In this document: one piece after another, positions 10,683-25,084 of the stretch
How the letters are laid out: every line of letters starts with the position of its first letter
How positions within the stretch are numbered: position 1 is the stretch's first letter
Assembly (NCBI GenBank): GCA_026182355.1
Contig: JAPFBL010000118.1
Span: forward strand, 435,001 to 499,000
Length of the DNA: 64,000 bases
Reading direction: 5' to 3'
Source of the DNA: Hermatobates lingyangjiaoensis
Taxonomy: Eukaryota > Arthropoda > Insecta > Hemiptera > Hermatobatidae
The notes under the pieces: model-generated
Databases searched by the model: none
Seen by the model: only the letters and a program-made list of their open reading frames with translations
Told to the model about the DNA's origin: nothing
Position numbers and translations under genes: made by a program

Positions 10683-13600
10683 CTTTCTAAAAAAAAACTA
10701 ATCCTTTTCATTTTCTATAATTTTTTATTTTTATATTTCAAGACTAAACTTTCTATATTAAAATCAATGATGCGGCTGTAAGCATTCTTTATTTCATAGG
10801 TGCGCCCTGAAAGAACAAAGTTTGAGAAAGGCTGCCTTAAGCACTTAGGGCTTGCTTCACAGTAACCAGACCATTTCTCTCAGGTGAAAAGTACGTCAAC
10901 CTTATTTTAGTCACGACGTACTCAGACAAAGTTAGTCCCATTGCAGCTATGAAATGCATATTTAAAAACCATTTATTTATCAACTTATTTTTTCTATTGA
11001 CAGTTTCAAAAGTATATACAAGATCAATTAAAAAAATGGTTTTTTTAATTAATAGTTTAATCAAAAAATCATCGAAGTATTAAAACAATAGCGTAATATG
11101 TGCTAATATTTCTATAATTAAACGTGTATTCCGACATTTTTAAAAATTATTCAGAAAATTAAAATTAATTTTTTTTTTATGTTTTTATTACCTTAAATCA
11201 ATCTTTTCTGTCAAGAAATGATGATAGAACAATATGCAGCTATAGGAGTTCAGAGTTCAGTTTAAAATCAAGCTGTACCAAATGATGCAGTATATAAGAT
11301 TGTTTACGTGAGGTATGCACAATTATAGGCACTAACTATTTGGAAATTTGGTAAATGATTTTTTTAGAAGCAAACCTGAAATATTGTGAAAAAAAAAACG
11401 GTTCTTCAATCCTAATGACAAACGAGTTAGTCAGTCGTGGCTTGTTTGTTCATCCTCTGGCCATGACATGTGATTTAGGTTTCCGATAAATTTTGTTTTC
11501 ATCAGATATTTATATGAAGCCTATGTACCTCAGATGATAACGACTAAAGAACATACTTTGAACGGGATTTTAAAGGGTAAATATAGAAAATAGAAAAAAA
11601 TGAAAATAATAAAAATAAAAAAAAAACATAATTTTATATCAAAATGAATTTTTAAGGTTGTAATTGTATTAATGTTTTATTTGGGTAATACTGTTTTTAA
11701 AACGGATTTTCAACTGCAATATTCTTAAATTAAAAATAAATTTATTTTAAAACTAGTTTTTTAAGGGGGTTCCAGATTTATTATATTTGTTTGCGTAGCC
11801 AAAATAAACGTATTTTAAGTTTTTCAAAACTATTTTTTCAAAGGGTTTGAAAGTTTATTATATTTGTTTGTATATCCAGTTAATTTAACTTTAACATTTT
11901 TTTGCCTTTTGAGTTAAACTTTTTAGTTTTAAAAAATCGTTGGTTTTCTTTGATAACGATGTATTTTGATGTTTACGAGTGCTGTGATAAGATGAAAGTC
12001 TGGAACTAATAACATCAGTCTAAAATTAGATCCTTGATTGTAATTCCATGAAAATGAATATTTTGACGACTTTCTGGAAATTTGAAAAAAAAATGCTTTT
12101 TTTTTTGAGAAGCTCGATCCTAGAAGTTTTACACGAGTTATACCAAAGAGATAGGTGGTTAGTGGTGGATGGCTTGTTTATTCTTGATGAAATCACTACT
12201 TACTGGTCAAGTAAAAAAAGTACCATAAACATATGGACCAGCTATATGCATGTTTCTTTTAGAAATAAATGTATACTTTTCTTTTCCTATAGGTTGTGGA
12301 AAAATTTGTTAAGCAGATCCCTTAAGAAATCATATCCTCAGGTCCTCAGGGTATGTGGGGTTGGGGTCCCAACCCACTAAAAAATCACATCCTAATACCT
12401 GGCAATATCCGATACGGAAACCGTTTAAGAAATATATACTAACGATTATTTTAATTATAATATTCATTGTCTCATTATTTCTATCATATTCAAGAAGTTT
12501 TAAACTTACTTTGAGCCACAACATTACATTGAGTCTGATTTGTAAAGTTAGAATTCTAGTAAACGTATAATACAGTTAACAGTACGATTTACTAATATTA
12601 TATATAGTATAAATGTTTTTTAAACTAGAAGGTATCAATCTTGGTCACCTAGAATCTTTGAAGACTATTAAAATATGGGCTATTAAAAAAACAAGGGAAA
12701 AAAGATTACTATTAAAACTACGTATGATCAAACTACAATATGAAATGGGAAAACAAGACTAAGATCTTCCAACCGTAACAAGCGGTCTTACCATAGTCAG
12801 AGTCAAAAACCCAACTGACTCTGACGAAGACCGCTTGTTACGGTTGAATGATCTTAGTCTTGTTTTCCCATTTCATATTGTGGTTTAAACATTGATAGTT
12901 ATTTCATGCGTTTATGTGAAATCTTTTTATCGATAAAACTACTGACTGTATGAGTAATGGTTAAAAACATTTATACTTAAAAAAACTGTTAATTTGTATT
13001 ATGAGAAGGAATACAGGTCAGGATTTGTATTCAATTATTTTAAATTAAAATCAATGTTGGTAATTTAAATGCAGTAATGTTTTATTTGCATTTGCGTACT
13101 GCAAACTAATCAAAGGATGATTTGAAGAGATCTTCGTTTGAATCAACCGATTTTAAAGTAATAAATTTATGGATTCCATTCCAGGTATGCACTCTTCAGC
13201 TCTTCAAGATGGACGAGGTTCGAACCCGTCAAATAACTGCAGTGAATGGTGAAGTAAAATTTTAAATTTCAATCTTTCTCTCAAAATGAAGTCAGTTTGT
13301 ACTTTATTTCAAATAAGTAACTGGATTGGTGTCAATGCTACTAAAAAATTTTTTTTGTGTAAAATTCTGAAAGTATAGTATATAGCAAGTTAGTATAGTA
13401 TATACCAACGAACTGACAGGATACGAGCTAAAACTGTTATTGGACTACAGACGGACAGACACTACAAGACCTCAGGTAAGGAACTGTTGACCAGTACTAC
13501 GTGCATTCAGGGACATGCAGTCAGGGTAGGCACGTTTATAGCAGTTTATTGAAAATCTGTATGAGGCTGAAAGTAATTCTGGAACTCGAGTGGACAGAAG

Positions 13601-16600
13601 ATTTAAGAGTAAGATTGTAGATTCTTCTTTGATTGTTTAAATAGGGGATCGGGTTAGCTCAGTGGTTAACGTACTCACCTCTGAACGGTAGGTTCTGAAT
13701 TCGATACTCACCTGGCCCTCTATTTATTCATATGAGAGGTGAATAAATCTGAGTTCGTCGTCCCTCGGAGAGGACGTTAAGTTTGTTTTGATCTACGCGT
13801 TCTTCGGCATTTTTGTGCCATAACTGCTTAGTCAAGCCAGGCCGCCTTGTTGACAAATTACCCTTTAGCCACCTCCATTGAAACCATGGAAGTGCCCGAG
13901 GTGGACCTCTCGAGGGCGGGCAACGCAATGCTAAGCACGAATTCTGACAGTTACTCCGCAAAACAGTACCTAGGCCACGAGTAATAGACGAGCTAAAGCC
14001 CAGGTAACGTGCGGAGATGATTACCGATAAGGTACTGAAAATTCCCTTATCGGTTACACTTAAACTAAAGAACACATATAACAAAACATAAATACACAAT
14101 CAAGACCAACACAACTTATCACTACTCCTCGAGGTACTAAAATATTCCCTTGAGGTGGAAATTAAACTAACTTGTAACTAAGAAACACTTAATACTAAAA
14201 GACTAAAAACTAATATAATGTAAGACTCAATATTCCCTTATCGGTTGCTTAAACTAAAGGACACAGGACATCTAAATAAACATACAGAACGAACACAACT
14301 TACGTTAAACCCTCAAGGTACTGGGAATATTCCCTTGAGGGGACAAAGACTAAAACTAATCTATCACTAATTGTAACTAGCCAAGACTAAAAGAGGACGT
14401 TAAGCCGTCGGTCCCGAGCCTGTACGATGTCAGGTACTTGTTAAAGATACCTACTCAAAATACACTTGATTTAGGCAAAATGAAGGACTCCCAATGTAGA
14501 ACCACCGATCAAACAAAAAGACCGTAAAGGGCTGACGTTTTTAACACGCTAGGGACCTGTTAAAACAATAACAAAAAAATAATTGTTTAAATAAATATTG
14601 TTAACTTAGTTGGTCAATATGGATTGGCTCCTTGGTACACCTGAAATGTCGATATTCAGCATGACTTGAAGACAATTCACCATTACTATGAAGACAATAA
14701 ACTACCTACTCATCCAAACCTCCTTCTAAAAGCTCTCAATCCTGCCGACCAACCTTCCTCAAACTCACTGAAAACTTACTTCATCCACTGACTGTTTTTT
14801 GAACTCATAGCTAAAAACAGTTTGCACAGCAGAAACTATGACCAATAGGACCATATGATCGTAAATATGACATCATTACTATACAGACGAACTTAATATC
14901 CGATATGAATTACTGACATTCCAAGTTATAGTAGCTAAGTAATCAAGCAGTAGAAGGCCTGTGGTCTGGAACTGCTAGTTACGACGTGCGCTATATGCGC
15001 CAATATATTCGTCAGTCATTGGTCGAATGAAGATCGTAATGAACATAACTACCCTCATACTGATGCAATAGTGAGATTGCATATTGATTGTTTTGATATT
15101 ATGACTTAAAGTCTTTCTTGTTATATGCTCATTAAGTTTATCATTTCTGTATTTTTATAAACTTTTCACTTACTCGTTCCACAGAAAGTTCTAATAAAAG
15201 TCTCCGACAGAACTGGATCTATTAAAACCGAAGGCGATTCACAAATGGTGGAGACTAATGATGACGAGAGAAAAGTTGAAACAGAAGAAGTGATCCTCTG
15301 TCAGTTAGTGGGACAGGGCGCTTTTGGGGTAGTGTACAAAGCTTTCTTCAGACAACCCAACGGCCATCCCATTCTGGTGGCAGTCAAAACTGTCAAAGGT
15401 CTGTTCTTTCATCGCTACTCAATATATTTTAAAAATATAACATTTAACAAATAAAGAAAATAAATCTATATTTTGTAATAAATCTTGGTGAAAATAGCAA
15501 GACTTCACACTAAAGCAGTTTGAGTTAGACTCTGAACAAGACCAGTTGTTTTGTTTTAGGGATCTTAGTCCCATTTCTGTATTTCTTACTACAGTTTAGA
15601 CGTTGTCATATATATATATATATATATATGGATTAATTTACCACAATGAAAACAATTTTTTAAAACAATGCTCTAAGGCCTTTCGTTAATACATCTTCGG
15701 AGAGCAAGTGAACTAAAAAAACAATAAATACTTGCTAACTTGGCTGATTGAAGTATTTATTGTTTTTTTAGTTCACTTGCTCTCCGAAGATGTATTAACG
15801 AAAGGCCTTAGAGCATTGTTTTAAAAAATTGTTTTCATTGTGGTAAATTAATCCATCTATTATATCAAGTGTTATTTTGATTATTATTCATATATATATA
15901 TATATTGGTATAAATAGGCAGCAGATCCTCTTTTAAACAAGTATCACTAAAATTAACCGCAGTCTCGGCATTCACGATCTTAAGACTGAGAGAAATATGA
16001 TCGCAATCTCTCAGTCTTAAGATCGTGAATGCCGAGACTGCGGTTAATTTTAATGATATATATATATATATGTATATTTGTAAATTTGGGGAGCAATCCT
16101 TCTTTTATACATCTTTTCTTGAACGACCTTTGTACTGTGGCATAAATAAATTCCATTGTCCATCTATCAAGTTTTCTCACCTTTGTTTTAAATCTTTCTG
16201 GTACTAAATACACTAGTTCTCCAAATGCTTTATTATTTATAACTGACACTGTTCGATCTCCTTGACCATCTTCAGAGTTAATCATATATATATAAAAAAA
16301 AACTTATTCCTACTAACTACCACTATATAAACTATACATTTCTTAAATTAACACTATAATTTTCGATAACATCCAGAAATAATTCTATCACCAAAATAGA
16401 CATTTTGTTTGAAGCAGTTTTAGCCACCTGTCATCATCAGGTGTACCACTTAACTTCATAAAATGTCTCAAGGTTCCATTTGTTGGGTCTTCAATCTTGG
16501 TTCGTGTTCCTGCGTTGTTCTACAATATGGTTTTAACGTCAAGTTGAATCATGTGGTTTGGTTGTTCATATTTGGTTTCAGTTCTATTATCTTAAGGGCT

Positions 16601-19600
16601 TCAGCAATTTGTAGTCTATTGTGATCATTTTCATGGTATAAAACTTCACTGTTTTTCACCAGCATTTCTCGAGTCAGTTTGGTTTTATGTTCTTTTATAG
16701 TATGTTCTTTTGGGGCTCCAGCAGACAGATGCATTGTAAGTCTTCTTGAAATGGTTGTTGTTGTTGAACCAATGTATTTTGATTTTAGGATCTCACAGTT
16801 TCCTATTAAGAAATTATATGGGTAAATTACATTGGTTCTCTGAAGTTGTGGTTTTAAGTGCAGGATATTCTTTATTATCATATTGGATGTACTGATTCTC
16901 TTGTAATATATGTTGATTTTGAGCTGGTCTTCTGCCTTGATGCATTTTGTGTTGTCCTTGATTATGTTCTTCAATATTCTTTCATCTATTTTTTAAGCCT
17001 TTGAATATTGGTTTTTGTAATAGATGTTATGAATTGTCCCATTTTTCTTGTTGCCCATTGTTAACTCGATTGATGTAGAACTGTAGAATATCATCGAATT
17101 TCCTGTTGCTATAACCATTGTTAATCAATACCTGTTTTGTATTTCGTATGGTTTGATGAAACGTCTCCCAATTAGATGACGTTTTATAGGCTTTATGAAT
17201 GAGCGTTTTGATAGTGCCTTCTTTTACCTGTCTGGACACTCACTATCTGCATTTAAATGTATTCCACTGTAAGTGGGTTTGATATAAACTGAAGTCTGTA
17301 ATTAATTGTTGCATTCTTTTATAGTAACATCTAGAAAATTTATAATTTTGTTGTTACTGATTTTTCTTTTGCAAATTTTAGTACTGAGTTAGTTTCAAAC
17401 AACCTTTTAAGTTCTTCAATTTCATGAACATTTCTACTATAACAAAGCAATCATCCACATATCTGCAATAACCACCCCTCTCTGCCACCTCCTCCCTTCA
17501 AAAGATCAATTATGGAAAAGTTACTGAGATTATGTACCATGAAAAGTCTATTTATTTACATTGACGAAACTCTGTTCTACCAAATAGATGGAGTGACTAT
17601 GGGATCACCACTAGGAGTAACTTTTGCGAATTTCTACATGTGCCATCTTGAAAATAGTGCCATGATGAATAATTCAGTGAAGAAGCCTCGCCTTTATTGC
17701 AGATATGTGGATGATTACAATAAACGCATCAAAACTAATACACGCCGTAAATGATATTTCATCTTTTTAACTTCCCGAAGACCCTCCATAGATGGTGATC
17801 TACTTGGGAGGAATTTGAATTCTGTATCATGAATTGTGACTTTTCTCTGTTTATTCCCTAAATACTATTAAATACGAATTGCAACTTAAAAATGATGAAT
17901 TCCGATTTCATATTATTCGGAAATCGATCAAAATTAGAAAATAATAAGCACCATTTTGAATTTCTGAAATAGTATATTAAAATTTGCTCAGTTTGAAATA
18001 TAATTTGTATTCAAATTTATATATTGATATTCAGACTGGCTATTTCTTTTAAAAAGAGATCAAACTTATAATAAAGTCAAGTGCACTGTATTGACTTGTA
18101 AATGATTGTAATTCATAAAATGCTTAGATTATATAAAGAAGTAAATACTTTTCTTCTTCTCAGAATTTCGTCAGGATTAATTATTAGAAATCACCTTTTG
18201 TCAATGTTTCATCTTTATTTTAAGACATCCTCAGGGCTAGAACCCCAAAAACAGTCGACATTTATCTTATCTACATACTTTCGTCATAAAAAAAAATGAT
18301 TTCTTCAGAGAAGAAAAAAAAATGTCCATTGGGTTCTAGCCATGAGGATGTCTTAAAATAAAGACGAAACGTTGGCAAAAAGTGATTTCAAATAATTAAC
18401 CCTAGCCACATTCCGAGAAGAAGAAAAGTACTTATTAGTAATTATGGTCAAGAAAACAATACCTTTATCAAAAGTAAAATTATTATAGTTGAAATATAGC
18501 TCAATGAAATTATATAATGGCTTTATAATGAATGAAAGTATGACTCAGAGGGCGCCAGTGTGGAGGAGGTGACTCTTCTGAGGAAGGAAATGGACCTGAT
18601 GACGGTAATAGGAAAACACAGAAACGTCGTGTCTATGGTGGGCTGCAGTCAGCCAGACAACCTTCTTCTCCTGGAGTTCTGTGCTCGCGGAGACCTCCTC
18701 ACCTTCCTCAAGAAGGTTAGTCCCTTCTAATCTCACCTGTACTATTTCTAAATCTATAATAATAATAACAAATACAGGTTCGTATTCATGTGCGTAAGGC
18801 TTGTCTAATTTTTAAAATAACAAAACCATCCAACATACAATAGGTACAATCCATACAGTTCAAAATCATTAGTAAACTTTCTCATTTATCTAATTGTTTT
18901 TTCATTGTTTAAACCGATCCCCTAGGGGGTTAAAAACATCAGCCCTTTAGCGTATTTTTGTTTCACCGGCGATTCTACTTTGGGAGTCCTAAATTCTTAC
19001 CTAACTCAAGTGTATTTAGGAGTAGGGATCTTTAACGATTACCTAACATTGCACCGGCTCGGGATGCGCGACTGCTTAACTTTCCGCGTGAATAAATCAA
19101 GGGCCAGATGAGTATTGAACCCTGGACCTACCAGTTCAGAGGCGCGAGTACGTTAACCACTGAGCTAACCTGGCTCCTCTCATTTACCTTTCTATATCCC
19201 CAACAAAAATCACATATCAAGACCTCAAAGCCCCATCTGTTCAGAACTTTGAAATACAACGATACAAATTACTCCACAGCAGATTACTAACCAGTGGAAC
19301 AGCAAGGGCGACATTTTAAGAGGGTAAAAATAGAAAAAAAATTAAAAGAATAAAAAGCTAACAAAAAATCCGAAATTAATACCAAAATCAGATTTTAAGG
19401 ACGTAATTGTTTTTATGTTTTATTTATGTAATACCGTTTTTAAACAAATTTTCAACTGTAATATTTACAAATTAAAAAAAAATTATTTTAAAGTTTTCAA
19501 AATTAGTTTTTTTTTTAATGGAGTTGAAAATGTATTATATTTATTTGCGTAGCCAGTTAATTAATTTAACATTTTTTTTATGATTTGAATTATACGTTTT

Positions 19601-22600
19601 TATTTTAAAAAATCTTTTGTGTTCTTTGATGACGACTGTATATGTATACGAGTACTGTAATAAGATATAAGTCTGGGACTATTAACAGCAGGCTAAAATT
19701 ACATCCTTGATTGTAATTCTATGAAAATAATATTTTCAGGCCGTTCTGTAGTTTTGAATGCATGTTAACTATGAACGGCAAGTGGGTATTTATTTGGGGG
19801 GGGGGGGGGGGGGTCAAAAATAGTTGCTTCGTCACCGTTACTAACCCACTCTATCGTCTGTAATGCCTTTAAATGATTCTCTTTTTTTTTCAGATTTCTA
19901 ATAATGTGCCTGATGATGACAGATACCATTTAAAGAATCTTGGTATGTAATCCTATAGAAAGTTATAGATATATATTAAACAACAAAAAGTCTTTAATGT
20001 TTAAGTTAAATTCTAGGGAAGGCATGCGTATGTTTTACACGTACTTTCAACACAAATCAATAATAAAAATTAAAATATTTTGTATACGATAATATCGTAA
20101 AAATTAGTTTATACTTTATACCAGTGATACTTAACAACTGTTTACCACCTCTAACCACCTTTACTCTACCGCCAAATTTTACAGATGTATAGAGTAAAAT
20201 AGAGGAGGAGATTTTTGGAGAATGCATTTTGCTGCATCGAGAAAAATATAGAAAGCAGAACGGAATATAGATCTAGATTCTAGATCATGAAATAAGAGTA
20301 ATGTTAGCGTTTTTACACAAAAATTTTGCCTAACTCAAGTGCATTTCGAGTAGGAATCTTTAACGAGTACTTGACATTGTACAGGCTCGGGACCGACGGC
20401 TTGACATCCTCTCCGAGGGACGAAGTGCTCAAATTTATTCACCTCCCGCCCTGGCCACCCTCGACCAGTGATACTCAATCACTGAGCTGCATGATTCTTG
20501 AAATGTGTGCAAATTTGGCGGATAATACAGTTAATCCATCGTGAGCTAGACCTGTGCTTGGAGAAGGCATTTTACTAACTGTATGCATCTGCAGTTAAGA
20601 AATCACAGAAAGAAGAATGAAATATGGATCTAGATTCTAGATCATGAAATAAGTAATGTTACTGTTTTTACACAAATAAATGAACGTTCTAAAAAACGCA
20701 ACCTCAAAATTTTTCGCATTATAATGAAAGTTTGCAATTTATCACTCAATAAAACATCTCTATTTCACTGACTGTGAACTGCTATTTTAGTTGATATTCC
20801 ATTGGACAATGTACTTACCGGTATGCTATTTTATAATGCTGGTATAATATATCTTTGATCGGACATAAACAGTGATCATAATTACTATTTTTTGTTTAAT
20901 TTATCTAATTGTCAGTGGGCGACAACTCTTGTTAGCAATAACCTGAAAGTGAGCAGTGACAGAAACCGAAACAGTTGAGATAACTTTTGGAATTTATATT
21001 GAGTACATCTTCACGACTCAATAATGTGTGATGGACACATTAATTTCGTTAGTGATTGCTTGTAGAAGGTAACATGGTGCATTTTATTGAAGACTCACGA
21101 TCAATTGATTTGTTAAGATGGCGTTCATAAGATTACAGATAGGTTAGGTTAGGTTGCAGTGGCTAGTTCACAAGGGAAACACATAGGCCGAGCAATAAAC
21201 ACTTTGTGAAATAACACATCAATGTAGACTTGATTTGACATTAGGAGTCGTAAATTTTGCCTAACTCAAGTGTATTTAGAGTAGGGATCTTTAACGAGTA
21301 CCTGACATTGTACAGGCTCGGGACCGACGGTTTAACGTCCCTTCACCGACGGACGACGTGCTCAGATTTATTCACCTCCCGCGTGAATAAATCGAGGGCC
21401 ATTTGGGGATCGAACCCCGGTCCTATCAGTTCAGAGACGAGTACGTTAACTACTGAGCTAACCTGGCCCCCAAGGGATTACAGCTAGCCCTGCAGTTAAG
21501 AGCTCCAAGCAGTTGGACCGTTTGACTTTTTTTACTGTGTTTCACAACGAAATTGTCGTTTAAAAACCCTCAAAACTTTTATCCTTTTAGTTTAAACACT
21601 CAGTAACTCTCTCTTTCACTGACTGTGAACTGCAGTTGAAGCCTGCCATGTACTACACGGCATCAGTTTTATAATGCTGGTATAATATTAGTTGATGGAC
21701 ATAAACAGTGATCATAATTACACTGTTAATTATTATCACTCACAACTCTGTAGCAATAACCTGAAAAGCAACAGAAACCGAAACAGTTTAATAACTTTTG
21801 GAATTTTATTCAACATTTCACGACTCCTAATTAACATAATTCTTATGATTTATTGTAAACTAACATGGTGCATTTTAAACCAATATTTATTTTATATTTC
21901 ATTATTTATTTTTTGTATTTGTAATTTTATAAAAAGATTTCACAATAAACACGTGAAATAACAATCAATGTAGACTTGAGATTTGACTTTGACGAAGATC
22001 ACTTGTTACGGTTAAAAGATCTTAGTCTTTTTTTTCATATATTGTTGTGATTTGATATATATTTAATTTTATATAAGCATTAACATTTTGTTACAGACAC
22101 GCAGAGGACTATTGATGCAGTTACCAATCAATTATATGCGAGAAGAACATCTCATCGTACGTGTAAAACTCAATATATATTTATAGCAATTGAGATGGAA
22201 AACACTGAATATCAAATAGCAATTATGATTTGCCTCCCCCGACTAGTTTTGTTATGAAAAAAAAATTTTGGGGTTGAAATTTAGGGTGTGCAGAAAAAAA
22301 ACATGAAAAAAACAGAAAAAAGATATGAAGAGGGCAAAGGTTATCCCGAATTGTGTCTTATTCGAAACAATGTTGCTCCAAGTATGAGCTTAGATACAAA
22401 ACTGTGGAACTTTTTTATTTAGCAGAGTAACCCAGATGTTGATTTACTGAAAGAAAACATATTGATATTTCACACTGATCTATATATGACAGAGATTCCC
22501 AAAGTGGGTTCCTTAACGGACAGTCTGGGGTTCAGCGAAAAAATTTGGATAAAACATTTTTCTAAATTTTTTTTTAAGTGGGTATAGATTTATTCTGTAT

Positions 22601-25053
22601 TTCTTGTAAATCATGAAACTGAATAATGTGTATATCTACTTATACACATAAGTAGAAGTGATCAAAATTTTATTCATATTTAGAATCAATCACTAGTTAG
22701 TTTTAGGAGCTATCTGATTCCTGAATTTCCTTCTACTGCAAAAATAGCACTTTACACATCACTGCCACTTCCCAAAACCGGATTTTCCTTTTATACTGCC
22801 ATAAAAACTAAATAACGAAGTAGACTTAATGCTGGGGCTTACTTGAGAATCAAACTCTCAACTATAAAGCCAAAAATTATTTCGAAATAAACTTATGTTA
22901 AAATTGCTCGTTATAAAAGTTAAAATATTTTAGTTATAATTTTTATTCGAAAAATACAGTTGCAATATTACTTTTTAATTGTTTTAAACATACACACTTT
23001 TTTTTAAAGGCATATGCAAATATTTATATTATGATTGCATAAAATCATTAGAATCTGGGGTTCCAGAGAGAGTTACTGCAGCAAAAAGGGTTCCGCGTCA
23101 AAAAAAGTTTGAGAAACTCTGATCTATGATTAGCAGGAAATAGAAAGGTGAATTCAAGTACACTCCTCCATATAAGTATATGATATTGACAAGCTTGAGG
23201 CATGAGAACAAACATAGGCCACTTCTTCTATGAGACAGCTGGTAAAGGAGACCACAGTGGTACCTTCAGTGTACGAGGCTCTCCGCATCATAGTAACTCT
23301 GCCTACATCAAGTATAAGTTTTTGAAATTTGTTATTTCAATGGTCTAAGGACCCTCATGGGTTAGGAGCAGTAATCTTAAGTGACCTTTGAATCTCTGGG
23401 ACAATTTAAAATAGCATATCCCGTTATTCTATTTATAACGATAAATAGAATAGATACTTTATAGAAATTATAATGCCAACGTTTTTAACTAAATCGCACA
23501 CTGTCAATTGCTATATCTCAAAACTATCTGTTGTAAACGTCATTGTTAGTAATGAATTCAAAAAATGAGAAATTATCCTATGAACAACCAAAGAGCAAAC
23601 AGAATTTTGTTTATAATTTCGTCATTTGGTTACTTGAACGTGCCTGGAACATATAAGAAGAATTTATCTGGCGTGCTAATTGTTGAGCAAGTTAGTTTTG
23701 AGTATAAATAACTTGTTTTGATTAATTTATGCTTCTTGGCCTTTCGAATTTAATATGGGCTAAGTATTTAACGAAAATATTGATAATTTGTTAGAACTCT
23801 ACTTGATAACAAACTATTTTTAAAGAGAAATAGTCTACATTGAGTATTAGTTTCGTGTTTCAAAATGAACTGCTTCTTGTTTGATTCTTGATGTTTTCAG
23901 AACTTGAAAAGATGAAGTTTGGAGTCCCTGAGTTCATATCATTTGCTCAACAAATAGCCAAAGGAATGGTATCGTAGTTATTTTTATTACTTCAATTGAT
24001 TCCTTAGTTGTATGACATGAAAATTTTTTTTTATTATAACATGTTTCAATTGGTGCGAAGCGGTTCACATCTAACGTGACGACCATTAAAACGTTCGAAA
24101 TATTAAACATGAGTTTGTAGTTTCTGTTTTTCATTCATGTTTCTCAAAGTTTTTAAAGTGTATAGTCCGATCGGATTTGACTTCATTTGAATGCATATAT
24201 ATTTCCATGGAGACGTTCTTCTTGATTTCTTCGGAGACATTGATACGATTAAACACCGCATGCGATTGGTTGACTATACTAATCAACCCAACCAGTTAGG
24301 CTTTATATATATATAAAGATTTCACGTAAAAACGTGAAATAACAATCAATGATCAAACCGCAATATGAAATGGGAAAACAAGACTAAGATCTTTTAACCG
24401 TAACAAGCGGTCTTCTTCAGAAGCAAAACTCAACTATTGGGTTTTTAACTCTGACGAAAACCGCCTGTTACGGTTGAAAGATCTTTGTTTTCCCATTTCA
24501 TATTGTGGTTTGATCATTGATATATTTATATCAAGCCAATTAGATGAAACGATTTTTCGAACTGAATAAACTAAAGTTTTCAAAAGAACACATAGAAAAT
24601 TAATCACTGAACTCACTACTATATTTCGATGTCCTCGTCGTCAGGAATAGATGTGAATCGCTTCAAAGGCTGATAACGACTCTATATTTATATTTATCTT
24701 TATGTATATATATATGCAGAAAAATCGCAATTAAACACGTGATGCAATCAATGCAGGTTAAACCACAAGGAAAAAGAAAAACAAAAGAAATAAATGATCT
24801 GAGGCGTTTTCCCTTTATGACACCAGAGAATTGGTTTTCTTTTTTTTTGGTTTGGACTTCATATATATATATGTATGTATTAACGAATTTCTCGCCTATT
24901 TCCAATCTGAAAGCCTATTAGTTTTTTTGAAAGATTTTCCAATTTTTTGATGGTATCCTTGTGGTAGGAGATAGCGTATATAAGAGCTGTCCAAAATTCA
25001 TTTTATTCACTTATTTTACACTAATGCTTACTATTAACGATTTACGATTACAC

Positions 25054-25084
<31 letters not shown>

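Larger units (their letters stand above)
9809..10833. mobile_element. hAT-like non-autonomous element carrying a minisatellite
   Basis: The ends show TAGTGCTTCTCAAA on the left and, inverted, AGCCTTTCTCAAAC on the right, a typical hAT-type end. The flanking 8-mers GCCTCAGG (9801-9808) and GCCTTAAG (10834-10841) match at 6 of 8 bases, consistent with an old 8-bp target duplication. The interior is the 18-bp minisatellite, then AT-rich sequence with a CT tract. Confidence 0.6.
15636..15857. repeat. Near-perfect palindrome, family F, between TA runs
   Basis: Arms of about 95 bp (about 15636-15730 and 15757-15857) are almost identical and inverted, with a spacer of about 30 bp (CTTGCTAACTTGGC). 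A pure TA run lies at 15609-15629 and another at 15889-15905. The arms contain hammerhead-like cores. Confidence 0.9.
18140..18430. repeat. Palindromic element, family D
   Basis: Arms at about 18150-18262 and 18330-18430 share TTCTTCTTCT/AGAAGAAGAA, the TAAGACATCCTCAGG region and GGGTTCTAGCC. The centre (18263-18328) is AT-rich. Hammerhead-like cores are in both arms: minus strand 18200-18237 (CUGAGGA intact) and plus strand 18339-18376 (AUGAGGA). Confidence 0.75.

Noticed and set aside
13184..13250. Possible extra juxtamembrane exon of the RTK (after CATTCCAG)
   Set aside because: The flanking exons already join in phase 0 and the piece has no recognisable composition. A phase-0 use (57 bp) is possible but unsupported.
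13728..14099. 123-codon minus-strand frame
   Set aside because: It lies in a retro-insertion, crosses its boundary into the SINE, and shows no domain.
15944..16056. Family G as an intact hammerhead
   Set aside because: Only stem I and a CUUAAGA/GAAU similarity are present. G5 and the GAAA box are changed and stem II is missing.
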